A program made the translations under genes and the position numbers. From Cyanophora paradoxa (Eukaryota; Glaucocystophyceae; Cyanophorales; Cyanophoraceae), in assembly GCA_004431415.1 (NCBI GenBank), contig QPMI01000374.1:1-34206 (forward strand): a stretch of 34,206 bases of DNA. The letters run 5' to 3'. Positions within the stretch are counted from its first letter, which is position 1, and every line of letters begins with the position of its first letter. The notes beneath the pieces were generated by a model that ran no database searches, had not been told where the DNA came from, and was given only the letters and a program-made list of their open reading frames with translations. Below are positions 20,086 to 28,967 of the stretch, piece by piece.

Positions 20086-21349
20086 CCCAGAGGCCCCCGC
20101 CCCTTCCGGCCCGCCAGGGCGCCCGGCGCCCCCGCCCCGCAACTCACGTGCACGTCACCAGCTGTGAGCCTCCGAGCTTCGTGAACCTCCGACTCGGCGA
20201 AGCTCTGTGCTACATAGTAGATTAACCCATGTTCCCCTTGGAAGAAAATTCCGTTTAGTACTACGGCAGACTCAAACTGCCAGCATTGTCTACGGTGCGA
20301 ACAGTCAAACTCACTGAGTGGAGTGTGCTCCATGGGTGGTCCAGCCTGGGCTACCAACAGTCGTGCCAGCATGTTTGGTAAGTGGGGAACTTGTGAATCG
20401 CAGGCCAGTGGTTGAGTTGTCGCTCTCATTGGTATACTCAATTCGATATGCACTTGAAGGCTGCCAGTGCTGCCTTGACTCACTGTGGTCACTGAGACAG
20501 GCTCCACATGAGAAGGAAAAGTCACTGAGTGATGTATGACTCTGTGACTTCTTAAAAAAAGTAGCGGCAGCCGCTGCCCTTGCCAGTGAGCTTGGAAGTA
20601 TGAAGTGGGAAGATCTGCCACAGAGTGGAGTTTTGTGGCTGAAATTGGGTATCCGGCAGTTCTGTCAATGGAAAGTCCCTTTTTTTTCCTTTTTTCTTCC
20701 TGAAGTGCTGTGGTGCACTGACTGCTCAGTGCCGATTCAGAACCGGTTCGATTCTTGGCAAACAATAAATAATACATTAAACATCTTGGCATGTACAACA
20801 AAAAGAAAAGCATATGTTCCACAATGTACAAACAACAAAACAAGACAAAAAAACAAAAACACAACACTAGCACAACGTTCATACATTCACAACAAACAAA
20901 ACAGAAACTTGCAATTGCCAAATTGAAATTGAAGAGATTGTACTTGCATTTTTTGTTTCACGCAACAAACAACATTCTCTTCTAGATGCCCCAGTGGCAT
21001 CTAGATCTTTATATTGCTCATGATGCATGCATTATTTATCATGGCATCATTGCATGCATAAAATATTGTTGCGTGTTACATGCATGAAATGAAATGATCA
21101 ATGATTGACTTGTTCATGATCAATTCTTCTACAACGTTAACCTTGCCAGGTTGTTTTTGCCAAGTTGTCAATTGAAGTGTTCAATTCTTAAGCTTCTTGC
21201 AATTGTTCATGATCAGTGCTGCAATGAAGCTATATATGTAACTGGCAAGGTGGTGTATTGGGGGTACAGGCAGACTGAGGTACAGGGGTACAAAGCTACA
21301 GGGACTTGGACAGTATATATATCACTGCTGCAATAAATGTTAACGTTCA

Positions 21350-21930
21350 AGCTTCTTGCCCACTTTCCTGCTAAGAATTGCCCTTGTGTTTGCCAGCCAT
21401 GGCCAGTATTTAACACCAAAACTTGATGTTTGATGACAGATCTAGAACATAAATGATCAAACCTTTGAAATACATTGCATGTGCTTCTTTTGTATTGTTT
21501 TGTGATCACTTCATTGTTTCTGGATCTGTTCTGAAATGCTCTCTTCTTCAGTGCTTCAGCTTCATTTTCGTTCTTTGTAATACGATTGAACCACAAGAGA
21601 TTCATGTGTGCAATTTCAAACTTCTTGCAATTGTTCAGTGCTTTAGCTCTTCTTCTCATCTTCCTGGCTAAAGCTATAGCTAAGAATATGAAATCGCCCT
21701 TTAATTTCTTTGCCAGCCAAGAATTAAACACCAATTGCAAAGCACTTTGTTTCATGACAGACCATAAATGATGAAGCCTAGCTTTGGACTACATTGCATC
21801 TCGTGCATTGTTTCTAGATTACATGATCAGTGTTTAATTTCTACATCTTTCATGCACTCAGATCTGTTCTGTTCTTTATGTTCATGATCAGTGCTTCAGC
21901 TTCTTCTGTTCTGTCTTCACAACTTTAGTA
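21350..21930. repeat. Diverged internal tandem repeat inside copy A (two units of about 290 bp)
   Basis: The segment from about 21350 (cttcttgcccactttcctg...gccagcc...atttaacaccaaa...gatgacagatct...cataaatgat) has a second, weaker counterpart from about 21645 (cttcttctcatcttcctgg...gccagccaagaattaaacaccaa...catgacagaccataaatgat). Both then run through 'cattgcatgtgc/cattgcatctcgtgc', 'tcattgtttct/gcattgtttct' and 'cttcagtgcttcagcttc'. The same order holds in copy B. Confidence 0.6.
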
Positions 21931-22044
21931 CTTCATTCTCATTCTTTGTTCAATTAATAAGTAGTAGTAGTAGTAGTACGTAGAAGAAGAAGAATAGACC
22001 ACAAGAAATCAAAAAAGATTCCTAAATAACACTGGGGGGGTGCG

Positions 22045-22061
22045 GGGGGGCGGAGCCCCCC
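22045..22061. repeat. GC hairpin at the end of copy A
   Basis: ggggggc/gcccccc arms around gga, in an otherwise AT-rich unit. cactg at 22030-22034 and cagtg at 22071-22075 form an outer inverted pair. The identical hairpin closes copy B at 23970-23986, where the outer cagtg is missing. Confidence 0.75.
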
Positions 22062-22068
22062 TGCTTGT

Positions 22069-22159
22069 CACAGTGTTTTGCTTTCAACTTCTTTCACCGT
22101 GGCACTTGGAAACCATCATGCCGCGGCCCGGGGCCGCGCCGCGCGGCGGCCGGCGGGCA
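22069..22159. other. 91-bp spacer between AT-rich copies
   Basis: Starts AT-balanced (cacagtgttttgctttc) and becomes a GC-only block (ccgcggcccggggccgcgcc...). The GC part resembles the host flank composition rather than the repeat. Confidence 0.6.
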
Positions 22160-23993
22160 TGCTACATAGTAGATTAACCCATGTTCCCCTTGGAAGAAAA
22201 TTCCGTTTAGTACTACGGCAGACTCAAACTGCCAGCATTGAGAGCGGTGCGAACAGTCAAAGTCACTGACTGGACTGTGCTCCATGGGTGGTCCAGCCTG
22301 GGCTGCCAACAGTCGTGCCAGCATGTTTGGTAAGTGGGGAACTTGTGAATCGCAGGCCAGTGGTTGAGTTGTCGCTCTCATTGGTATACTCAATTCGATA
22401 TGCACTTGAAGGCTGCCAGTGCTGCCTTGACTCACTGTGGTCACTGAGACAGGCTCCACATGAGAAGGAAAAGTCACTGAGTGATGTATGACTCTGTGAC
22501 TTCTTAAAAAAAGTAGCGGCAGCCGCTGCCCTTGCCAGTGAGCTTGGAAGTATGAAGTGGGAAGATCTGCCACAGAGTGGAGTTTTGTGGCTGAAATTGG
22601 GTATCCGGCAGTTCTGTCAATGGAAAGTCCCTTTTTTTCCTTTTTTCTTCCTGAAGTGCTGTGGTGCACTTGATTGCTCAGTGCCGATTCAGAACCGGTT
22701 CGATTCTTGGCAAACAATAAATAATACATTAAACATCTTGGCATGTACAACAAAAAGAAAAGCATATGTTCCACAATGTACAAACAACAAAACAAGACAA
22801 AAAACAAAAAAACACAACACTAACACAACGTTCACACATTCACAACAAACAAAACAGAAACTTGCCAAATTGAAATTGAAGAGATTGTACTTGCATTGTT
22901 TGTTTAACATCTAGATCAGTGGCATCTAGATCTTTACATTGATCATGATGCATGCATTATTCATCATGGCATCATTGCATGCATAAAATATTGTTGCGTG
23001 TTACATGCATGAAATGAAATGATCAATGATTGACTTGTTCATGATCAATTCTTCTACAACCTTGCCAGGTTGTTTTTGCCAAGTTGTCAATTGAAGTGTT
23101 CAATTCTTAAGCTTCTTGCAATTGTTCATGATCAGTGCCGCAATGTGTTGCCAGGCTAGATAGCTGGCAAGGTGGTGTATTGGGGGTACAGGCAGACTGA
23201 GGTACAGGGGTACAAAGCTACAGGGACTTCGACAGTATATCACTGCTGCAATACATGTTAACGTTCAAGCTTCTTGCCCACTTTCCTGCTAAGGATTGCC
23301 CTTGCTTTGCCAGCCATGGCCAGTATTTAACACCAAAACTCGATGTTCGATGACAGATCTAGAACATAAATGATCAAAACTTTGAAATACGTATACATTG
23401 CATGTGCTTCTTTGTATTGTTTTGTGATCACTTCATTGTTTCTGGATCTGTTCTGAAATGCTCTCTTCTTCAGTGCTTCAGCTTCATTTTCGTTCTTTGT
23501 AATACGATTGATCATGAACCACAAGAGATTCATGTGTGCAATTTCAAACTTCTTGCAATTGTTCAGTGCTTTAGCTCTTCTTCTCATCTTCCTGGCTAAA
23601 GCTATAGCTATAGCTAAGAATATCAAATCGCCCTTTAATTTCTTTGCCAGCCAAGAATTAAACACCAATTGCAAAGCACTGTGTTTCATGACAAACCATA
23701 AATGATGAAGCCTCGCTTTGGACTACATTGCATCTCGTGCATTGTTTCCAGATTACATGATCAGTGTTTAATTTCTACATCTTCCATGCACTCACATCTG
23801 TGTTCTTTATGTTCAGTGCTTCAGCTTCTTCTGTTCTGTCTTTACAACTTTAGTACTTCATTCTCATTCTTTGTTCAATTAATAAGTAGTAGTAGTAGAA
23901 GTAGTACGTAGAAGAAGAAGAATAGACCACAAGAAATCAAAGACTCCTAAATAACACTGGGGGGGTGCGGGGGGGCGGAGCCCCCCTGCTTGT
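22160..23993. repeat. AT-rich repeat unit, copy B (1.83 kb)
   Basis: Direct copy of 20208-22068 with the same first bases (tgctacatagtag) and the same hairpin plus ctgcttgt end. By eye most lines are identical apart from isolated changes (e.g. gtctacg versus gagagcg near the start, and gctatagctatagc expanded). The two copies are therefore a fairly young duplication or two insertions of one family. The sequence after the end differs (gatcatgatc versus cacagtg), which sets the boundary. Confidence 0.85.
23970..23986. repeat. GC hairpin at the end of copy B
   Basis: Same ggggggc-gga-gcccccc stem-loop as in copy A, again followed by tgcttgt. Its conservation while neighbouring bases have changed suggests it is the functional or mechanistic end of the unit. 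Confidence 0.75.
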
Positions 23994-24436
23994 GATCATG
24001 ATCACTGACGATCAGCTGACTCACTGAGTCAGTGATGAGCCCCCCGATCATGAATCGCGCGATCCGATGCTCATCTGATGATCCCCATAAACTTCAAGTC
24101 AAACCGTGATCCCCCGGGGCCCTCGGAATTCGAACCTCACGACTCGGCGATCGCCCTTCAAGCTTCAGCGGCATATGCATGCCGCTTGCTATTGGCAATT
24201 CAATGTGGCAATTCATGATTCATTCGATCAGCGGCACTGCGGCATGCCGCGGCCGCTAGCGCTGCAGCTGGCCATGGCGTACTCGGTACCGGTATATATA
24301 TGGGACGAGCCAGAGCAAGTAGGTAAGCGCGCAGTGCACGTGATTGCTTAGCTAGACCTAGAGGAGGGCGAGGGCGGCCGGGCATGACCGCAGGAGGGCG
24401 GTGGGGCGGCCTGCGCTGCACACGCGTGGGGCGGGG
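23994..24436. other. Gene-less stretch with nested palindromes
   Basis: Between the repeat island and the metallophosphatase stop. It holds gatcatgatc at the junction, a nested palindrome at 24001-24036, further gatc/cgatcg-rich words to about 24090, and a gtatatatatgg near 24292. No coding segment was recognised. Confidence 0.5.
24001..24036. repeat. Nested palindrome directly after copy B
   Basis: The core ctgactca-c-tgagtcag (24016-24032) is a perfect 8-bp dyad. An outer pair atcactga (24001-24008) and tcagtgat (24029-24036) is also a perfect reverse complement, overlapping the core arm, so two alternative hairpins are possible. A protein-binding dyad or a recombination scar are both possible. 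Confidence 0.6.
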
Positions 24437-25646
24437 CTAGCGGATGGGGAGGGTGCGGGAGGGGACGTCGCCGAAGCCGGCGAGGCGGAGCTCCCCCGGG
24501 CGCGCCTCCACCAGCGCGTACTGCCGCCCCCACCCTCGGCCCCCGCGCAGGCTGGGCGGGGCGGGGCGGGGCGGGGCGGACGGCGTTTGAGTGCGGGAGG
24601 GAGTCGACCATCCCCTGCAGGCCCACGTAGTGCACACCGCCCCGCTCCGCGTAGCCCCCGCTGCGCCCCGTCACCCGCCCCCGCGTGGGGGGGGGGGGGG
24701 GGGGGGCGGTGGCGGACGGGTGGTAGTGGCCGGCGAGGACGGCCTTGACGGAGGCGTGCGCCTCGAGGGTCTCCCGCACCTCGCCCGCGTTCCAGCACAC
24801 GTGGTCCCCCCGCGCCGCCTCCGCGAGCAGCGGCAGGTGCGAGAGCACGAGCACGCGCTCCCCCGCAGCGTCGCTCCGCTGCAGCGCATCCTCCACCCAC
24901 TCCAGCTGCTCCCGCCCCACGCCCCCGTTCCACGCCTGCGCGTTCTCGAACTCCGCCAGCGGGTGCGACTCCAGCCACTGCGCGCCCCGCACACGCTGAG
25001 CGCGGGGGCGGGGCGGGGGAGGGGGCGGGGGCGGGGGCGGGGCGGACGGCGCGGGCGGCGGCGTGGCGGGGGGAGTCGGGCGGGGCGTAGAGGGAGACGT
25101 CGAGGGAGTCGAGGACGACGAGGCGCCAGCCGGGCGCCGGGCTCCACTCGTAGAAGAACCCGGGCATCCCCAGCGCGCGCACCAGCTCCTCCTCCCCCAC
25201 CACCAGGTCGTGGTTCCCCACCTGCCGCCCGTCTTAAGCTTCTCGCGCCCGGCGCCCGGCCCCAGCTGGGGCTCGCGGTGACGCGGCCGGCGCACGACGT
25301 GGACGGTGCGGCGACACGGCAGCAGCTTCGCGAAGACGGACATCAAGCGCTCGAAGTCGGCCCGCGTCGCTTCCTGCCGCCGAGCGCGCGCCGCACGTCA
25401 CTCGCCGAGCGCAAGCTGCAGAGGGCGCCGCGCTCTCACCGGCGTGGCGTTTCCATCCACGAGGTCGCCGAGATGGACCGCGAAGTCGGCACGGCTCGCG
25501 TTGATGGCCTCCACGGCCCGCTCCAGGCGCTGCAGCGAGCTCCGGTAGCGCCGGCAGCCGTCCAGCACCACTTTGTCCTCCTTCTCCGCATACTGAACGT
25601 CCGAGATCACCGCGAAGGTGAAGTCCGGCGGCGCGTCGCGCGTCAT
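24437..25646 (-). CDS. ADPRM: ADPRM-like metallophosphatase (Mn-dependent ADP-ribose/CDP-alcohol diphosphatase)
   Basis: Hydrolyses ADP-ribose or CDP-choline-type substrates in the characterised family. Start ATG 25646 (MTRDAPPDFTFAVISDVQYA). Metallophosphatase motifs are in order: SDVQYAEKED, where Gln replaces the usual His of DxH exactly as in ADPRM; GCRRYRSSLQRL; VHLGDLVDGN; VGNHDLVVGEEELVRALG; VLSHLPLL; and VLAGHYHPS. Exons between them encode FERLMSVFAKLLPCRRTVHV, GFFYEWSPAPGWRLVVLDSLD, AWNGGVGREQLEWVEDAL and GGVHYVGLQGMVDSLPHSN. The protein ends with a beta-strand finish LRLAGFGDVPSRTLPIR at TAG 24439-24437. About five introns occur, one with a run of 20 G on the plus strand (24687-24706). 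No signal peptide, so it is probably cytosolic. A CGCATGCGC cluster lies about 100 bp upstream. Confidence 0.86.
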
Positions 25647-26190
25647 CAAACCGCTTCTCTGCGGGGCTTCGCGGCGCAGACCGGCCCGCGGCGCTTCGCT
25701 GCGGTTCTGCGAGGATCTCGAGCTCTTGCGGCTATTCAACTGCGCGCATGCGCATGCAGCGCTTTTGCTCTCAGCTCAGCGGTTGAACGTCGATCTGCTG
25801 CGCTTTAATTTTGCTCTCAGCGGTGAACGTAAGCGTACGAAGGAAAAAGGGGGGGGGGGGACGAGGACGCGGTCGGATCATCGGATCAAATTTGATTTGA
25901 CGTCGACCTGATCATGAGCGGCGCCGCGCGACGCTCGATTCCAGCAGCACGACTCCAAATTGATATATATAGTTTGTTTTCGTATAAGCGGGACAAACCT
26001 GTCCTGTTCGAAAAACTCGCGTTCTAAGGGCGCACAGATAGCGCATGACTGTGCACGCCTTCGGATACCTCTGGCGTACTACGAAAAGAGGGGAAAAAAT
26101 GATCGTTCGTTCGAGGGGCGCGCCTGGCCCCGTGCGCGCAGGGGCGGGCGCGGGGCGCGGATGTGGTGGCGAGGGGGCCGCGGCGCCTCA
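25647..26190. other. Intergenic, ADPRM promoter side
   Basis: It contains overlapping CGCATGCGC words (25741-25758), a direct repeat gcgctttt..gctctcagc..ggttgaacgt / gcgctttaattttgctctcagcggtgaacgt (25759-25830), a G run at 25849-25860, and gatatatatag at about 25962. No coding segment was recognised on either strand. Confidence 0.5.
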
Positions 26191-28503
26191 TCAGTTGGAG
26201 GGGGTCATGGGGTTGGAGGCGGGGCGGGGGGACTGGGCGGGGCTGTTCATGGACGCCTTGCGGCTGAGCGGCCGCGGCGGCGGCGACCGCACCGGCGTGT
26301 ACGGCTTGTACTCCGAGAGCGGCCTGCGCCGCCCCAAGTGAGCGCCCCGCCGCCACCCGCCGGACGCCCGCGGGCGGACCCCTGGAGGCTGGCGCGGGGG
26401 TCGGGGAAGCGGTCCGGGGTGCGGGTGCTGTAGCTCGGCATCTGGAGGGCCGTGAGGGGCGGCGGCGGGCCCGGGGCGGGGCGCCGCACGGTGTTCTTCT
26501 TGGTCTCGAAGGCGCCGGGCTTGGCGGAGTAGACGCCGACGGCGGGGGTCTCGCTCTTGGGCTCGGGCAGACGGGGCGTGCTGGAGGTGAACGAGGCGGA
26601 GATGCGCATCTTGTCGGCGCGCAAGGGCGCCTCCACGTCGTACGCCCCCGGGGCGGGGTGCTCGACGGGCGTGCCCACGGGCAGGTCCGTCTTCTTCCCC
26701 GCGCTCTTGAACACCGCCGACGGCTGCCCGCCCCGCACCGTCACCCCCCGCCCCGCCCAGCGCCCCCGCGCGGGGGCTGGGGGGCGCGCGGGCGCCGGGC
26801 GGCACGGCGCGCACCGACTTCTGTGCAGCGCGCTTCTCCTCGGCGGCGCGCGGGTCGTAGGCCCACGGGCCTGCCGCCGGGGTGAGGGAGAGGCGGGGCG
26901 GGGGGAGCGGGGGGCGGGGAGGGGGGGACCGGGGCTGGTGGGGGCGGGCTCCTTGAAGCGCTCGGAGGTCTGCTTGAGGTTGGGGACGTGGTGCTCCTTG
27001 CGCACGTCCTTCGCCTCGTACACCCCCACGGCCGGCGTCTCGCTCTTCGCCTCCTCGAAGCGCGGCAGGTTCGACACGAACGACGCCGAGCTCGGCCGCT
27101 TCTTCTGCTCCGCCTTCACGAACGAGTCCGGGTCGTACCTGCCCCGCCCCGCGTCGACGCAAGCACGCAAGCGCGGCGGAGCGCGGCGGGCGGGGCGGCG
27201 GAGGACGCACGCGCCGGGGGCCGGGTGCTCGACGGGCGTGCCGACGGGCAGGTCGGTCTTCTTCTCGGCGCTCTTGAAGGCCGCTGAGGGGGACTTCTGC
27301 AGACCCCGCGCCGACATCGGGCGGTCGATCTCGTAGACGCCCGGGCCTGCCGGCGGCGGTTCGGCGGGGGAGGCGGGGGCGGGGCGGCGGGCGGCGGACC
27401 GGGCGAGGGTGACTTGGGCTCCTCGAAGCGCGGGGTGGTGGACTTGACGATGCCGCCCTTGAGCTCGAAGCCGGTCTTCTTCACCTCGTAGACGCCCACG
27501 CCGGGCGTCTCGGCCTTGGGCTCCGGCAGCCGCGGCGTCGACGACGTGAACGTCGCCGAGAGCTTCCCCTTCGCCGCTGCCTTCAGCGCCTCCGCCTCGA
27601 TGCTCGGCACGTCGTACCTGCCGCCCCCATCTGTCCACCGCCGCGTGCCCCCGGGACCCGCGAGCGCACTTCCCCGGTGCCGGGCTGCCCTTCTGAGGCG
27701 GGAAGGGATCGTGGGCCGGCTCCTTCGATTTGAACGCGCTCGACGGGCGTTTCCCTTTCTTCGAGCTCTCCTCGGCGATCGTCTTGAACTTCTGGGGCGT
27801 GTCGGAGGGCTGCACACCGACCCGTCAGCTCAACACGCCTTCGAAGCTGGCGCGCATACAATGCGCGCGATCTATCACGCCCAACGCGCGTCATCGCCCC
27901 CTTAAAGTCTTGGCAACTCTCCGGGCTCGGACCAGAAAGTTCCGCCTGCAATCTGAAGGGAAAACATGTGGCAACGAACCTCCAGCGACGCGCGGCGTGC
28001 TTCCTTCTTAGCTTCGATCTCCCGGCTGCGGTGGAAAAGGTCAGCGAAGGAAGCGCGTACGATGCCTTCTGGGCATTTCGCTAGTTCCTTGAAACGCTCG
28101 GATGGAAAGATCGACGGCCCAGGGACAAGGGCCTGGCATTTGCAGCGATCCAGGTTGGGCGCAAAACAAGAAAATGAACCTCAGGCGGAACAAGCGTTCA
28201 TAGCGAGGCACGCCATCGTCGGACTGCCGTGACTTCGTTGTCGGCGTCCGGGGCGGGGAGCTGGAGCGCTCCAGAGCAGGGACGCTGCCGTCGTTCATCG
28301 TTCCGTTCGCAGAAGCAGCGCTGGCCTCCGGCGGGAGCTCGGCTGACTGGAAGGCTTCCCGAGTCTCAGCGCGTACACCACACGAGCGACACCGATGAAA
28401 GGACGAGCTTACGATTAGGAAGCGCTAAATCGTTCGAAGAGAGGGCTGGGACGCTTTTGCGGCTTGAAGAAGACGCTGTCCTCTCCACGCCAGACATCTG
28501 CAT
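26191..28503 (-). CDS. SHIPPO / sperm-tail PG-rich repeat protein
   Basis: Proteins of this type bind axonemal or cortical microtubules. Recurrent units are visible: FKSAEKKTDLPVGTPVEHPA followed by PGACV, FKSAGKKTDLPVGTPVEHPA followed by PGAYD, TPRLPEPKAETPGVGVYEVK, RFEEAKSETPAVGVYEAKD and TPRLPEPKSETPAVGVYSAK, i.e. the PG.G.Y-type repeat. Splicing restores PGKYDV near 27690-27625. The C-terminus is basic (LSEYKPYTPVRSP...NPMTPSN, TGA 26193-26191). The upstream exons probably belong here too: MQMSGVERTASSSSRKS at 28503, ERSSSPPRTPTTKSRQSDDG, and FPSERFKELAKCPEGIVRAS with a charged helix FHRSREIEAKKEARRASLE. Its SERFKE block resembles the QTSERFKEPAP of the main part. The link across 27810-27950 (several possible introns, one with a GC donor) is unproven; a separate start MRASFEG at 27857 with a 27-nt intron is an alternative. 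Confidence 0.75.
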
Positions 28504-28967
28504 TTGCCGCCGCCGCGCCGCGTCAAGGTAATATAATCAAAGCGGAGATGCGTCCTCCAGACCCGGCTACAGCCAGGGGCCCAGGACGCGACGCAGTACT
28601 CACCCGCCACGAGGGGGTACAGTGAATCAGCTCTCTAAGGAAGGCCAGCCCCACCCCGCCCTAGCGGCAGCACACGGTGGGCGAAGATCAAGGCGTCAAA
28701 ACACAGAAGACACGCAGCGGGCGGCTCCCTTTCTAGGACAGGCGCCAACCAACTGGGGAAAGTTGCTTGCGTGAGTTGCTTTGCTTGTGTTGGGCTATCG
28801 CTGCGGCCGATGTCGACGGGGGTCTAACATTACTTCAGGGCTGACGACGACCCTGGTCCCGCTTCTTGAAGGCCGCGCCACATTTCCGCGTGCCAGGCCG
28901 TCGTCCGACGCGGGCACGTATCGTTCAAAGCTCGAGATCAAAGAGGAGAATCGGGACCGAGTGTAGG
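28504..28967. promoter_or_regulatory. Divergent intergenic region, SHIPPO gene / PLP enzyme gene
   Basis: The 464 bp separate two divergent starts. An AT-rich gtaatataatc at 28527 faces the SHIPPO gene. No coding segment or clear paired motif was seen. Confidence 0.45.

Larger units (their letters stand above)
20208..22068. repeat. AT-rich repeat unit, copy A (1.86 kb)
   Basis: Base composition drops sharply from the GC-rich flank. The unit begins tgctacatagtagatt and ends at a GC hairpin followed by ctgcttgt. Copy B (22160-23993) matches along its whole length with scattered substitutions and small indels: copy A has gttaac after ctacaac, tatatatgtaac where B has tagatagc, and one fewer gctata. 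Inside are runs of atgatcagtgcttcagc-type sequence, tgcatgcat palindromes, a gtagtagtag/gaagaagaag microsatellite near 21960-21995, and diverged internal repeats. No recognisable protein, tRNA or LTR-type tg...ca ends. It could be a non-autonomous mobile element, a satellite monomer or an AT-rich structural region. Confidence 0.85.

Noticed and set aside
20208-23993. LTR retrotransposon with the two copies as LTRs
   Set aside because: Only 91 bp lie between the copies, ends are not tg...ca, and there is no gag-pol, primer site or polypurine tract.
20208-23993. Centromere
   Set aside because: AT-rich composition alone is compatible, but nothing in the sequence proves kinetochore binding. Kept only as an option in the finding.
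28041-28298. Independent 85-codon minus-strand protein
   Set aside because: Its useful part (ERSSSPPRTPTTKSRQSDDG) fits better as one exon of the upstream SHIPPO gene. The rest is probably intron.
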